Made by a program: the position numbers and the translations under genes. Positions 47,997-60,202 of a stretch of 64,000 nucleotides of DNA are shown in pieces; position 1 is the first letter of the stretch, and the number at the start of each line of letters is the position of its first letter. Below the pieces are notes generated by a model. The model saw only the letters and a list, made by a program, of their open reading frames with translations, was not told the origin of the DNA and did no database searches. The DNA comes from Tragulus kanchil (lineage: Eukaryota > Chordata > Mammalia > Artiodactyla > Tragulidae), in NCBI GenBank assembly GCA_022376925.1, contig JAIOJX010000032.1, positions 169,719,979-169,783,978 on the forward strand, given 5' to 3'.

Positions 47997-49586
47997 GGCT
48001 CCCCGGCTGTGCTCTCTGCACAGACTGAAATGCAAAAGGAAACTGGAACACTTAGGAGACTCCCCCCACCACAAATAATATTACAGTGATAGTCTTACCT
48101 GTTGCACACCCAGAGGGGAAGCTGCCTGAGGAGAATCGGAGCAGCAGGGGAGCGCCCGGTGGCGGGCGCTGAGTGCCCGCGGATGCGGCGCGCTGACTCA
48201 CGCGGTGCCGTTGCGTAACAGCAGTTGAGTCCAATTCGAATTACCAAGGAGTATATGTTGGGCGTTGAAGGAAGCAGCAGCCCTTACGGTCTAAACCTCT
48301 CTGCTGGCCCTGTTACCTCGCTGTCTCACACACACGCTCGTAAGGGCCTCTCCCTTGGGTTGTGACAGTGCTGTGACCCTCCTCTCCGGCTGGATGATAG
48401 AATCTGCACTAGACTTTACCCTGGAAGTGGTGGGTTTAAGTGTGTCTGCGCATTCTGTCACGTGCCTCCCTTCAGAGCTGGCACCCGGCCCCTCCTCTCC
48501 AGGACTTGGTGAGTTGCCCTGACAAACCGCGTGTGGGAAGGTGAGGTCATTCATAAAAAGCTGGCTGCCCCAGCTCTCTTTGGGGAAGCCCGCCCCCGTG
48601 TCGGGGAGGCCACCCGAGCAGTCAGCCCTGAGAAGGGCCCACCTGGGGGAAACGGAGCCCGCTCCTCCCCAGCCTCCAGCGCTGGCTCGGTAGCCGTGCG
48701 GGTGAGCCGTCTTGGGACCACATCCTCCAGCCCTGAAACGGCCACAGCCTGCCTGACATTTGACTCCCTCTCAGGAGGCGTCTGCAGCCGGCACCACCAG
48801 CCTCTCCTGAGGCCCTCACCCGCAGACGCTGGGAGCCGGGGACGTGTATCTTGTTCAGGCTTCCACCACCGTCAGGCACGGTCTGCTGCTCAGCAACAGA
48901 GTGGACCCTTGGCCCGTGAAGTAAAGAAAGGGGACTGTTGATGCCCACACTGTTTTCACAGACGTGAGATATATGAGTCGAATGCCGAAGCCTTGCTGAT
49001 AGGAGCAGTGAGGCCTGAATCCAGTTGGAACATGGAATGTCACGCAACGACTGTGTCATGTTTGTGAGAGGAGAAGACGACTCCACAGTAGGCGTGGTTG
49101 GTGGACAAGGATGCAAGAGATTGTTCTTTAGAATGACTTCAAAATGTAAATCCCCTTTTTGTATAGTCTTCTTCACCAGCTTTTCAATTTGGGGGCATAA
49201 TGTACTCAAACTGAACTTAAAGTTACAGAAGAGCATCTTTAGGATAACAGAAGCTAAACGAGGGGCATTTGAAAACAGATAGAGGGGCCCTGTGCACAGG
49301 GCAGCGGGGGCCAGGGCCCGCTCGTCCTCCGCACTCGGCGCGGGGGCTCGAGTGCGCCGGGCGCGCCGGCTGGGATGTGGGCCGGGGCTGGGCCGTGTCC
49401 CGGCCTCTTTGAGGAACAGCCGGGTGAGCACACCGGTGACTGCTTCTTTGCTTGAAACTAGTGTCACAGTGTCCCTTGTCACACTGCAGAGAGTCGGACC
49501 CACTCAGCGACCGCAGCGGCAACACAGCGCCTATTTAACATGGTTTTAGATAAGTCTTGTACCAAAAGAAAGTCGCCAGGAACATA
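47997..49586. other. Intron 4, no recognised element; longest open frame of the window on the minus strand
   Basis: Unique-looking sequence with moderate to high GC. The minus strand is open for 293 codons at 49503-48622, but the translation shows no domain, and its composition follows the GC content. A CG-rich spot is at 49290-49400. Confidence 0.45.
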
Positions 49587-49598
49587 GCATCATTTTCT

Positions 49599-49933
49599 TT
49601 TTCTTTTTTTACTTTTAAGATTTATTTATTTATTTTGGACGGGGGTCAGGTTGGGGAGGGAGGGGAGCGGGCAGGCCACTTCTATTGGTCTTTCATTTCT
49701 CTATTTTCATCCGTCTTTGTTCTTCGGCTCCTGTGGGCCTCCCATCGTGGTGGCGTCTGTCGTCGCAGAGCGCCGGCTCTGGGCGCATGCGCTCCAGAGC
49801 TCCGGCTCGGTAATTGGACACATCGGTCCAGCTGCTCCGCGGCACGTGGGATCTTCCCAGGCCAGGGTTCGAACCAGCGCCCCTTGCCCTGCAAGGCGGT
49901 GTCCCCACCCACTGGACCACCAGGGGAAGCCCC
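49599..49933 (-). mobile_element. Full-length tRNA-derived SINE
   Basis: Target-site duplication gcatcattttct at 49587-49598 and 49934-49945. It has the extra 3' part (ggttggggagggaggggagc) matching the copy at 32037. Confidence 0.9.
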
Positions 49934-49945
49934 GCATCATTTTCT

Positions 49946-50446
49946 AGGAACTGAGATACCAAGGCGTCACTAACAGGACAGGTGCTGTGCTTGCGGACGA
50001 GTCCTGCTGTGGGGACTGCGCCCGGTGACGGGCTCTTTTGTTTCCACAGACGGAATGGCAGTCTTCAAGAGTTTCTGGCACATGTTGGAAAAATACTATT
50101 TAACACATGTTGGCAGAATGTTTTCAGTAGTACATTAAATATGATGTAAACCTAAGTCTTTTTATAATATTTGAAAAGACTGAAAATCTACATAAACATA
50201 TAATTAGAGGCTTAGGATAGAAGATAAGTATATTGCATAATTGTCTACAATGATTGAGAAACTTTATTATATGTTTTAATAACTGAATTATTATAGTACC
50301 AGTTTCAAAATTGTATATAAAACACATTACCTGAGGAGACAGAAACACATTTGCCTGAAGCCATGTTATCAACTGGCTTGTGATTTAGAGCTTGGAATCA
50401 TAAGTATCAAATGACTTGTAGTTAATATCTAAAAAATCTAGTTCTG
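49946..50446. other. Intron 4, no recognised element
   Basis: AT-rich intronic sequence without exon or clear repeat. Confidence 0.55.
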
Positions 50447-50710
50447 GGGCTTCCCTGGTGGTCCAGTGGGTAACGACACCACCTTGCAGTGCAAGGGGCG
50501 CCGGTTCGATCCTGGGAGGATCCCACATGCCGCGGAGCGGCTGGACTGGTGTGTCCATTTACGAGCCAGCACTCTGGGGCACATGCACCAAGAGCCGGTG
50601 CTCTGCAGTGAGAGAGGCCACTGCAACGGGAGGCCCACACAAGCCAAAGAGCAAAGATGGATGAAAATAAATAAATAGAAAACCAGTAAAAGAGGCCCAA
50701 AGTAAAAAAA
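50447..50710 (+). mobile_element. tRNA-derived SINE with damaged B-box
   Basis: Head gggcttccctggtggtccag. About ten bases normally between gatccctgg and gaagatccc are missing (cgatcctgggaggatccc). Confidence 0.85.
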
Positions 50711-50857
50711 AAAAACAAACTGAAAAGATACTTTCTGCTAAATCTTCACATTGAACAAACTAGGAAATGTTTACAAAAATGTAAAATGTTGCACGTCTGT
50801 TGACTTAGAAGTCTGTGGTGGCTTCTGTTTTTATAGCCCATTTAAAATACGGTTGAG

Positions 50858-51110
50858 GGGTTTCCCTGGTGGTCCAGTGGGTAAGGACACTGCCTTGTAG
50901 TGCAAGGGGCGCCGGTTTGATGCCTGGCCTGGGAAGATCCCACGTGCCGCGGAGCGGCTGGACTGATGTGTTCAACTACCGAGCCAGAGCTCTAGAGTGC
51001 ATGCATCTGAAGCCGGTGCTCTGCGACGAGAGGGGCCACTGCGATGGGAGGCCCACACAGGCCAAAGAGCAAAGATGGAAATAAATGAAAGACTAATAGG
51101 AGTAGCCAAA

Positions 51111-51152
<42 letters not shown>
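50858..51152 (+). mobile_element. tRNA-derived SINE with (AAT)n tail
   Basis: Target-site copies aaaatacggttgag (50844-50857) and aaaatacagttgag (51153-51166) differ at one base. The tail grew into an (AAT)n microsatellite of about 14 units at 51111-51152. Confidence 0.9.
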
Positions 51153-51156
<4 letters not shown>

Positions 51157-51485
51157 TACAGTTGAGTTACATAGGTGTGTTCCCCTTGAAATAATTCACT
51201 AAGCTGAACACTGATTCATAGTTTTCTGTTTGTGATATCTTACATCAATAAAATTAGAGTACACTATATATTAGCTGTTCAGTTTATCTTGTCTTCTTTT
51301 CATTGTTTTGCTAAGCCATTGGTTGGGAGGGGAGACCAAAGAGACAGGTTTTTGTTTTTTTCTTCAAGTTGTAAAATTATGAAATTAACGTAAAGTGAAA
51401 GATTTGTTGCGTGAACTTCATTTTTCTCTAGTTGAAAATATGTTTAAGGAGTAAAGTTCTGAAAGTTTCAAAAACACCTTTTGTT

Positions 51486-51760
51486 GAGCTTCCCTGGTTA
51501 AGAATCCACCTGCCGATGCAGCGGACACGGACTTGACTCCTGGTCCAGGAGGACTCCACGTGCCTCAGGGCGAGTGAAGCCTGTGGGCCCCACTGCTGAA
51601 GCCCTTCCCTGAGCCTCGAGCCTCTGCTCTGAAGTGAGAAGCCACTGCATTTAGAAGCCTGAGGACCACAGCTGGAGAGCAGCCCCCACTCGCCACAGCT
51701 GGAGGAAGCGTGGGCAGCAACAGAGACCCAGCACAGCCAAAAATAAATAATTTTTTAAAA
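51486..51760 (+). mobile_element. CHR-type SINE, older subfamily
   Basis: Head gagcttccctggttaagaat, body ending cacagccaaaaataaataat, with ttttgttg on both sides. This tail differs from the abundant subfamily. A cut copy lies at 52676-52873 in D13. Confidence 0.8.
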
Positions 51761-53789
51761 ACCCAGCTTTTTGTTGTAGTGATTGGAAAAATCTCAGTAG
51801 GTGGAAATCAGAACCTTTTGTTAGTATTAAACCAGAGATTTGGGTGCATCGTGACAGCTGGGGCATTTTTGTAGAGTGAGCATGTCTCTTTCCAAATGAA
51901 GTGTCTGTAACATGGCCATTTACAGTACCTCACTCAGCAAAGGAATCCGCTCCACCTTCTTTCTCAAGATCTTTCATAGAGGTGGGGGCTCCAGTTAGAC
52001 TACTCAGCAAATCCTGATTTCACTTCCTCAGAGTTCAGAATGAGCTTGGACACCGTACGATCCCGGGGAGGACTGGAGTCAGTAGAACAGGGCTGGTGCC
52101 GCTGCGAGGAGCTCCAGCAGGGCGCGGGGGGCAGGGGAGGGCTCTGAGCGTGGAGGAGCCCCAGGAGGGGCCGCGAGCTGGCGCGCCGGGCACACTAGGG
52201 CTGGAGGGGCGGAGGGGTCAGTCTCGGTCAGCTCTGTGTCCTCAGCCATGTCCCTGCACCTCTCTCCCGGGACCGCTGCCCCGCGGACGATCCCTGCTCG
52301 TCTGCCTGCTGGTGGGAAGGCCGAGCGGCACAGTGCCCGTGGCGCGTCCCGCGTGGAGAGTGCGCTGTGGAAGACGGCCAGGAGCCAGCCTCGCCGCCTG
52401 CTCTCCGGGCGCTGCCTGACCTGGGGCACTTTGCTTGGACTTTGCTTGTTTTCTCATCTGTAGGATGGAACTATAGAAACACCTGTCTGGGAGTGTCATT
52501 TTAAGGCTTAAATGTTCGTAAGCACAATCAAAATACCTGCCGTAACTGTTGTGAACAGGATGGCAACGTGCTTTCAGATCCCATCAGTAGCCTCTCCTCC
52601 AGATGGGAACAGTGCTCTGTCGATAGTTGGTCAGTCTTTGGTGCTGGCCATCCCTGCAGTGGTGTTTTTTTTTTGGCCTCAGGGCGAGTGAAGCCTGTGG
52701 GCCCCACTGCTGAAGCCCTTCCCTGAGCCTCGAGCCTCTGCTCTGAAGTGAGAAGCCACTGCATTTAGAAGCCTGAGGACCACAGCTGGAGAGCAGCCCC
52801 CACTCGCCACAGCTGGAGGAAGCGTGGGCAGCAACAGAGACCCAGCACAGCCAAAAATAAATAATTTTTTAAAAACCCAGCTTTTTGTTGTAGTGATTGG
52901 AAAAATCTCAGTAGGTGGAAATCAGAACCTTTTGTTAGTATTAAACCAGAGATTTGGGTGCATCGTGACAGCTGGGGCATTTTTGTAGAGTGAGCATGTC
53001 TCTTTCCAAATGAAGTGTCTGTAACATGGCCATTTACAGTACCTCACTCAGCAAAGGAATCCGCTCCACCTTCTTTCTCAAGATCTTTCATAGAGGTGGG
53101 GGCTCCAGTTAGACTACTCAGCAAATCCTGATTTCACTTCCTCAGAGTTCAGAATGAGCTTGGACACCGTACGATCCGGGGAGGACTGGAGTCAGTAGAA
53201 CAGGGCTGGTGCCGCTGCGAGGAGCTCCAGCAGGGCGCGGGGGGCAGGGGAGGGCTCTGAGCGTGGAGGAGCCCCAGGAGGGGCCGCGAGCTGGCGCGCC
53301 GGGCACACTAGGGCTGGAGGGGCGGAGGGGTCAGTCTCGGTCAGCTCTGTGTCCTCAGCCATGTCCCTGCACCTCTCTCCCGGGACCGCTGCCCCGCGGA
53401 CGATCCCTGCTCGTCTGCCTGCTGGTGGGAAGGCCGAGCGGCACAGTGCCCGTGGCGCGTCCCGCGTGGAGAGTGCGCTGTGGAAGACGGCCAGGAGCCA
53501 GCCTCGCCGCCTGCTCTCCGGGCGCTGCCTGACCTGGGGCACTTTGCTTGGACTTTGCTTGTTTTCTCATCTGTAGGATGGAACTATAGAAACACCTGTC
53601 TGGGAGTGTCATTTTAAGGCTTAAATGTTCGTAAGCACAATCAAAATACCTGCCGTAACTGTTGTGAACAGGATGGCAACGTGCTTTCAGATCCCATCAG
53701 TAGCCTCTCCTCCAGATGGGAACAGTGCTCTGTCGATAGTTGGTCAGTCTTTGGTGCTGGCCATCCCTGCAGTGGTGTTTTTTTTTTTT
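51562..53789. repeat. Tandem duplication D13, unit about 1114 bp
   Basis: Copies 51562-52675 and 52676-53789. The first copy ends in a short T-run where the second has a longer one (53769-53786); one C in gatcccgggg/gatccgggg differs. Confidence 0.96.
52090..52420. other. CpG-rich block in intron 4
   Basis: GC-rich with many CG dinucleotides (ggcgcgccgggcac, ggcgcgtcccgcgtgg). Duplicated at 53203-53533. No promoter motif is evident. Confidence 0.35.
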
Positions 53790-54089
53790 TTTTTAGGTGG
53801 GAGGAACAGATTGGGGAGGGAGGGGGTGGGTGCACCATTTCACTTGGTCTTTCATATGTCTATTTTCATCTATCTTTGTTCTTTGGCCCGTGTGGGCCTC
53901 CCATCGCAGTGGCCTCTGTTGTTGCAGAGCACCGGCTCTGGGCGCATGCGCTCCAGAGCTCCGGCTCAGTAATTGGACACATCGTTCCAGCCACTCCGCG
54001 GCATGTGGGATCTTCCCAGGCCAGGGATCGAACCGGTGCCCCTTGCACTGCAAGGTGGTGTCCTTACCCACTGGACCACCAGGGAAGCC
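53787..54089 (-). mobile_element. tRNA-derived SINE, full-length form
   Basis: Includes the extra 3' part (gattggggagggagggggtg), the reversed B-box and head ctggaccaccagggaagccc. gtggtgttttt occurs at both borders. Confidence 0.87.
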
Positions 54090-54436
54090 CTCCCTGTGGT
54101 GTTTTTAATGAGAGATTTATATTCAGAATCTTCTATATATTTCAGCTTCTGGAGTCCAGGTGGCACTGAAATGACATTTGTCCTTAAGTGTCACCTGCAC
54201 ATCTGTTGCTTAAGTTGTGTATTCTTAAACAGTGGACGTCACCATGTGCTCGGGTAAATTCAGTAGAAGCAGTCAACAATGAGGAGAAGGTCTCGTGAGA
54301 AGGGAACTGCTGTGGGGTGTCCTCACTTCTGGGGAACCTGTGTAACAGCCTCCATGCGTGTGCGTGCTGACACTGGGGCAGCAGGATGCTGGGGATCAAC
54401 AACTGTTCCACGCTGCGTGTGTTTTATTCTCCGTAG

Positions 54437-54538
54437 GCTGGGAACCCGCGTGTTGAGCTCACGCTCTCTGAGCTTCAGGACATGGCGGCCAGGCAGCAGC
54501 AGCAGATTGAAAACCAGCAGCAGATGCTGGTCGCCAAG
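54437..54538 (+). CDS. PPP1R13B: PPP1R13B coding exon 5 (residues 119-152)
   Basis: 102 nt, phase 0 in and out. Acceptor tattctccgtag, donor gtaggt. It reads [18 protein letters not shown] then [16 protein letters not shown]. This starts the long helical region of ASPP1: leucines spaced for a helix, followed by a glutamine-rich stretch. The first residue here is alanine where I recall valine in the human protein, so it may be a species difference. Exon 5 lies just upstream of, and outside, duplication D14. Confidence 0.95.
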
Positions 54539-54766
54539 GTAGGTTACTAGGAGCAGCAGCAGGAAGACTGCCTGCAGGGGTGTCCTTTGGCTTCTGGTCG
54601 ATGCCACGGCTGACCCTCGTGCGTGAGACTGTGCCGCCAGGGCAGGGACACCGGTGCGCCTCCAGGATCTCTCCCGTGAGGACGGACCCGGGCTTCCTGG
54701 CGCTGGGCACGCTTCGGGGCGAGCACATCTGACCCTTGACCTGCATACGCCAACCCCCAGGACAAA

Positions 54767-56960
54767 AAGTGGCTGAACTGACCCAGTTTAGATAAAATTT
54801 TGAAAGAAAGGGAGCTGTCCCTTGTCCCCTCTCTTTTCCTCTGGGTCTGTTCTCAGCCAGCGCTGTCACAGTGATGCCAGACGCACCAGAATGGAGATGT
54901 TGGAGTTTGGAGAAGAAGGTGGTTTCTTGCAGGGCCAGGCAAGAGGAGCTGGGGATCCATGTTCAAAAAGTCTACACTCACCCATGGTTCTCGGGGAAGC
55001 ATTGTTGCAGACCAAAACTGGGGCAGTGAGGGCTGCAGGGTGTGTGGCTGCCTCCTGACTGGTGGCGGTGAGACAGCAAGCTGATGGCCCGGAGGCTGTG
55101 CTCTGCCTGGAGCTCCATCCTCCCGCCTGGGTGGGGCCTGAGTTCCCGCAGGCGAGCTCTCGACACGTCGCTGTGTGCCCCTGGGAAGACGAGGACCCTG
55201 TTTCCGGATGGTCCTGTTTGCTTCCACAGCCCCTGACTTCCTGCTTAGTGACGGCTTGAGTCTGCCTTCTGGGAGGTGTAGGAGCCTGAAGCCTTTCCCT
55301 GTAAACCAGAAATGGGAACCCAGAAGGCTTTTGTACCCAGCACGCCCCACAGGTTCCGGCTTGGTTTCAGAACTTTTCTAAATAATGGTCTAGTCTTGGA
55401 CTAAACCATCAGACCCATCTGCCCCGCCTGCTGAACATGATTCCTGCTGTCATTATCTTAAACGATGACCTTGTTCTCTGTCACTGCTGTGGAGAGAACA
55501 TGCGGTGTCCCTGCCAAGGTTCTCCCTGCTTCTCTGTGGAGAGATCTTTATAACCAAATGTCTGATTCAACTTCTTTCATTTGTTGAATGACCATGTAAT
55601 TCTGTCCACGTTTATGTTAATAATAGTTTAAATCGGACTTGTTTTTAGAAGTTATCTTACAGAGTTGATTGGATTTTTTTTATTTCACTTTTTACTTTTA
55701 CAGAGTTTTGGATTGATTAATACAAGGATAAATAACAGTTAAAAGCTAGGTAAATTGGCTTATTTCATCCTATGAAAGATGTTTCTAGGATGAAATGTAT
55801 GGTGGTGTCATCATGACCTTGTCTAATTCTGCTTTTGATGTTCTCTCCAAATATCGGTCCAAGTGGCTGAACTGACCCAGTTTAGATAAAATTTTGAAAG
55901 AAAGGGAGCTGTCCCTTGTCCCCTCTCTTTTCCTCTGGGTCTGTTCTCAGCCAGCGCTGTCACAGTGATGCCAGACGCACCAGAATGGAGATGTTGGAGT
56001 TTGGAGAAGAAGGTGGTTTCTTGCAGGGCCAGGCAAGAGGAGCTGGGGATCCATGTTCAAAAAGTCTACACTCACCCATGGTTCTCGGGGAAGCATTGTT
56101 GCAGACCAAAACTGGGGCAGTGAGGGCTGCAGGGTGTGTGGCTGCCTCCTGACTGGTGGCGGTGAGACAGCAAGCTGATGGCCCGGAGGCTGTGCTCTGC
56201 CTGGAGCTCCATCCTCCCGCCTGGGTGGGGCCTGAGTTCCCGCAGGCGAGCTCTCGACACGTCGCTGTGTGCCCCTGGGAAGACGAGGACCCTGTTTCCG
56301 GATGGTCCTGTTTGCTTCCACAGCCCCTGACTTCCTGCTTAGTGACGGCTTGAGTCTGCCTTCTGGGAGGTGTAGGAGCCTGAAGCCTTTCCCTGTAAAC
56401 CAGAAATGGGAACCCAGAAGGCTTTTGTACCCAGCACGGCCCCACAGGTTCCGGCTTGGTTTCAGAACTTTTCTAAATAATGGTCTAGTCTTGGACTAAA
56501 CCATCAGACCCATCTGCCCCGCCTGCTGAACATGATTCCTGCTGTCATTATCTTAAACGATGACCTTGTTCTCTGTCACTGCTGTGGAGAGAACATGCGG
56601 TGTCCCTGCCAAGGTTCTCCCTGCTTCTCTGTGGAGAGATCTTTATAACCAAATGTCTGATTCAACTTCTTTCATTTGTTGAATGACCATGTAATTCTGT
56701 CCACGTTTATGTTAATAATAGTTTAAATCGGACTTGTTTTTAGAAGTTATCTTACAGAGTTGATTGGATTTTTTTTATTTCACTTTTTACTTTTACAGAG
56801 TTTTGGATTGATTAATACAAGGATAAATAACAGTTAAAAGCTAGGTAAATTGGCTTATTTCATCCTATGAAAGATGTTTCTAGGATGAAATGTATGTGGT
56901 GGTGTGTCATCATGACCTTGTCTAATTCTGCTTTTGATGTTCTCTCCAAATATCGGTCCA
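54767..56960. repeat. Tandem duplication D14, unit about 1094 bp
   Basis: Copies 54767-55860 and 55861-56960 in intron 5. The first copy lacks single or paired bases near its end (agcacgcccc against agcacggcccc; gtatggtggtgtcatc against gtatgtggtggtgtgtcatc). Confidence 0.96.
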
Positions 56961-57629
56961 AGAGTACTGCTGTTTAAAGGAGTATTTGCTGTTTCCAGCA
57001 GTGTAACTCACAAGTTACTGCTGCTTGTTCCATATGCCAACCCGTGTTCCCTCCTTAAACGGCTTGTGCCATGCCTGCACGGCCACACTGGAGTGCTCCT
57101 TAGGTGCACACGTGCGCATGGACAGGGCTGTGAGTGGTGTGACTGCTACCTGAGGGCGTGCCTTCCCATGAGTAGAGAAGAAGCAGTGGAGAGTGTTCCA
57201 TCCATTTTTACTGGAGGACCGTCCTGCTCTTGTGGATGAGAAAATGTCTGATTACTTTTGAAGGAACTAATCCTAAAGAAAACAAACACTTCCTTGAATG
57301 TCCCTGCCACTTAGCAGATTAGAGGTTCATCTCCTCACTGATCACCTTCTCTCTTTCCAGTATGAAATCCTCTGCAGTCAGGGCTCGTTTCCTCCAGGGG
57401 GTGCAATAAGGGGCTGTGGAAGCAGCTTTGTAGCGCAGGAAACCGGGTCCTGGCAGCAGGAAGCTTGGGCCGCCGGGCTTCACACACCGGCTCGCGGTGA
57501 GGGCGGGTCTCTGGTCTCTTAACGCTCATGAGGACAGGAGGTCCTGGGGGTCCTCTTCAGCGGAGTTTCGTGTACAGGGGTGGCCGTACGTGTCCGTCTC
57601 CACAGCTAGCCACGCTCCTCTCCCGACAG

Positions 57630-57804
57630 GAGCAGCGTCTGCAGTTTCTAAAGCAGCAGGAGCGCCGTCAGCAGCGGTCTGTTTCTGAAAACGAAAAGCT
57701 TCAGAAACTGAAAGAAAGAGTCGAAGCCCAGGAAAACAAGCTGAAGAAGATCCGTGCCATGAGAGGCCAAGTGGACTACAGCAAAGTCATGAACGGCAGC
57801 CTGT
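57630..57804 (+). CDS. PPP1R13B: PPP1R13B coding exon 6 (residues 153-211)
   Basis: 175 nt, phase 0 in and phase 1 out. Acceptor ctctcccgacag, donor gtacgc. It reads [17 protein letters not shown], then [20 protein letters not shown], then [16 protein letters not shown]. High Gln/Glu/Lys/Arg content and regular leucines indicate a long helix, probably coiled coil. The frame continues a little past the donor but the splice site and the perfect phase with exon 7 (serine codon T|CT) fix the end. Confidence 0.96.
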
Positions 57805-58284
57805 GTACGCGCCGCGCCCCCGGGCCCGGGGAGGCAGGCCGGCTTCCAGCGCCTCCGTCCCGCGCTGCTGCCGCGCTCGCTGCGGGGAGGCCCTGGAGCC
57901 TTGCGCGGGGTCTGCGGCCACCGGGTGGGTGGTGAGCGGAGGGGTCTCGGAGGACCTCTCGCAGGCTTCGCAGCGTAGGAGAGGGCGGGTTGCAGCCGCC
58001 CTTTGGACGGAAGCTCAGGTCCTCTTAAGACTCAGCTCCTTACGGAGCAGGGTCTGTTTACTCCACACCTGAGCTGTGTCTGTGTTCCGTGAGACTCGCA
58101 GGCGTGGTGTGTGCAGGGACTGCGGCTCTGCCACGGCTCTGCTAGTGCCTGCTCTGTGACCGTGGCAGGCAGGGCAGATTCTGGCCGCCCTGCTCTCACA
58201 GAGGGGTGTCTTTGGTGCGTGGAGACTCCCCAGTGGCTTGGCCAGGGAAGCTTTGGGACAGTTGCCCTAATTGGAAAAGACGCA

Positions 58285-58410
58285 GGCACGTCCCTGGTGG
58301 TCCAGTGGCTCAGATTCCATGCTCCCAATGCAGGCGGCCCGGTTCGATCCCTGATCAGGGGACTGGATTCCACATATGGCAGTTAAGACCCAGCACAGCC
58401 AATATACATA
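58285..58410 (+). mobile_element. Short CHR-type SINE in intron 6
   Basis: cgtccctggtggtccagtgg, ggttcgatccctgatcaggg and cagcacagccaatata mark head, B-box and tail. Confidence 0.78.
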
Positions 58411-58689
58411 ATGAATATGAATATGTTATGAAAGTTTTTTGAATTTGAATTTTTAAATATTCAATAATTATTGCAAATTAATTGTCTTATGAGCAGTCAC
58501 ATTATGTGTTCCAAAGGCTTGTGGAATGTGTTTTGGATTATGCACATTACAGTTTTCTCTCCAGAGAAAGTTAAAGAGTTGAGTTAAATGTACAGAAATG
58601 AAAAACACAACCAAAAATAGCAAAATACCATGAAAAAAGGCATGTCAACTAATTATGTCTTTCTTTTCTTTATTGATGGGAAATTCTAG

Positions 58690-58886
58690 CTGCTGAAATA
58701 GAAAGGTTTAGTGCCATGTTTCAGGAAAAGAAGCAAGAAGTACAGACTGCGATTTTAAGAGTTGATCAGCTCAGTCAGCAACTGGAAGATCTGAAGAAGG
58801 GAAGGCTGAACGGGTTCCAGCCGTACAACGGCAAGCTGACGGGCCCGGCCGCCGTGGAGCTGAAGAGGCTCTACCAGGAGCTCCAG
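58690..58886 (+). CDS. PPP1R13B: PPP1R13B coding exon 7 (residues 211-276)
   Basis: 197 nt, phase 1 in and phase 0 out. Acceptor gggaaattctag has a poor pyrimidine tract next to it, with a better one about 20 bases upstream; donor gtgact is non-consensus after position 2. It reads [16 protein letters not shown], then [20 protein letters not shown], then [19 protein letters not shown]. The helical region is interrupted by a glycine/asparagine-containing loop ([12 protein letters not shown]) before it resumes. Confidence 0.96.
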
Positions 58887-59885
58887 GTGACTCCCCTGGG
58901 TCAGAGGGGTGGTTCCGTCAAAGCCGCTGCTTTGGGGCTTTCTTCCAGTGCCGGCTGGAGACCTCAGGACTGGAAACAGTGAGTGGGTTTAAGTTAACCA
59001 TAGGCTCCACGGGTATTCAGGGTGAAAAACTGTTTCAACAGACAGCTTCGAGATCTAATTTTCAGCGCTTGCCATCCACCATTTAACGTGGACACGGAAG
59101 TGGTTTTCAGTGTCCTCACGGAGTTGTGTCCACCACCAGAGTCGATTTTAGGCACCGCCACCACGCCGCCTGGCCGTCCCCCACGGCTCCCTGGCCCCTG
59201 GCCCTCCGCAGCCGTGACTCTGTTTCCAGCTCTGTTGGTCTGCCTGCTCTGGAGACTGTGTGAATGGAGTCACGCAGTTGCAGTTCTTTGTGATTGGCTT
59301 CTTTCACTGAGCATGTTTTCAGTACAGAAATTGAATATGAACTTAATTCGCAATACAATGAACTAGTAAAGAACTGAGCTTTAGAGGATACCTAAGTCCT
59401 TTGGGTGGACGCCTGTTGTTAGATCCCGGCCTTTGTCAGCTTGGCTGCCTTAGAACAGCGGGCACGTGAGCCTCGCGGTCGTGGAGACGAGAGTCCAGGG
59501 TCAGGGTGCTGGCAGGCTCGGCTCATGGGAAGGGCCTCTTACTGGACGCCTTCTTGCTGTGTCCTCACACTCTCAGGTCTCTCTCCCTCCTCTTAGAAGG
59601 ACACTAACCCCTCTGTTGTGACTCACCCTGGCCTGATCACCTCCCCAGGCCCCTCCAGCCCGGTCACGCTGGGGACCAGGGCTTCCACGGTGAGTGTCGG
59701 GAGAGTAGTCGGGGCGGCCCTCAGGTATCCTGCCGCAGGTGGTCTGTCAGGCAAGGAGCAAGTTTTGGGATTCTATTAGCACTTGTTAGAGAGCAGATTA
59801 TTATCACTTTACAAAATGGAAATTTTTCATTAGAGGGAGTGAACTCACTGGTTGTGGCCATTAAGTTCTGTAATATACATATTAG
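58887..59885. other. Intron 7, mostly unrecognised
   Basis: A fragment at about 59555-59670 (tgctgtgtcctcacactctc) resembles the unnamed old repeat of 20330-20760. Nothing else is recognised. Confidence 0.5.
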
Positions 59886-60202
59886 AGGGCTTCCCTGATA
59901 GCTCAGTGGTAAAGAGCTCGCCTGCCAGTGCAGGAGACACGAGTTGGATCCCCGATCCGGGAAGACCCCACCTGCTGCAGAGCAACTAAGCTCAGGAGCC
60001 GCAACTGTGGAGCCTGTGCTCTAGAGCCTCGGAGCTGCAACCGTGGAGCCCGTGAGCCCTGGAGCCCGAGCTCCACAGCAAGAGAAGTCACTGCCATGAG
60101 AAGCCTGCTCACCTCAATTAGAGCACAGCCCCCACTCCCTGCAACTAGAGAAGAGCCTGCAGCAGCAGTGAAAACCCAGAACAGCCAAGAATAAATACAT
60201 AC
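59886..60202 (+). mobile_element. Full CHR-type SINE, long form
   Basis: Head gggcttccctgatagctcag, B-box gttggatccccgatccggg, long body with repeated gagcc-rich units, and tail cagccaagaataaatacata. Confidence 0.87.

Noticed and set aside
46386..48089. Long overlapping frames (up to 185 codons) on both strands
   Set aside because: They lie in the CpG-rich block and its duplicate, have no known domain, and are expected from GC-rich sequence with few stops.
58690..58982. Exon 7 extended through its donor to a stop at 58982
   Set aside because: The GT at 58887 joins exon 8 in phase and gives the conserved [12 protein letters not shown] join; readthrough is just a chance open intron.
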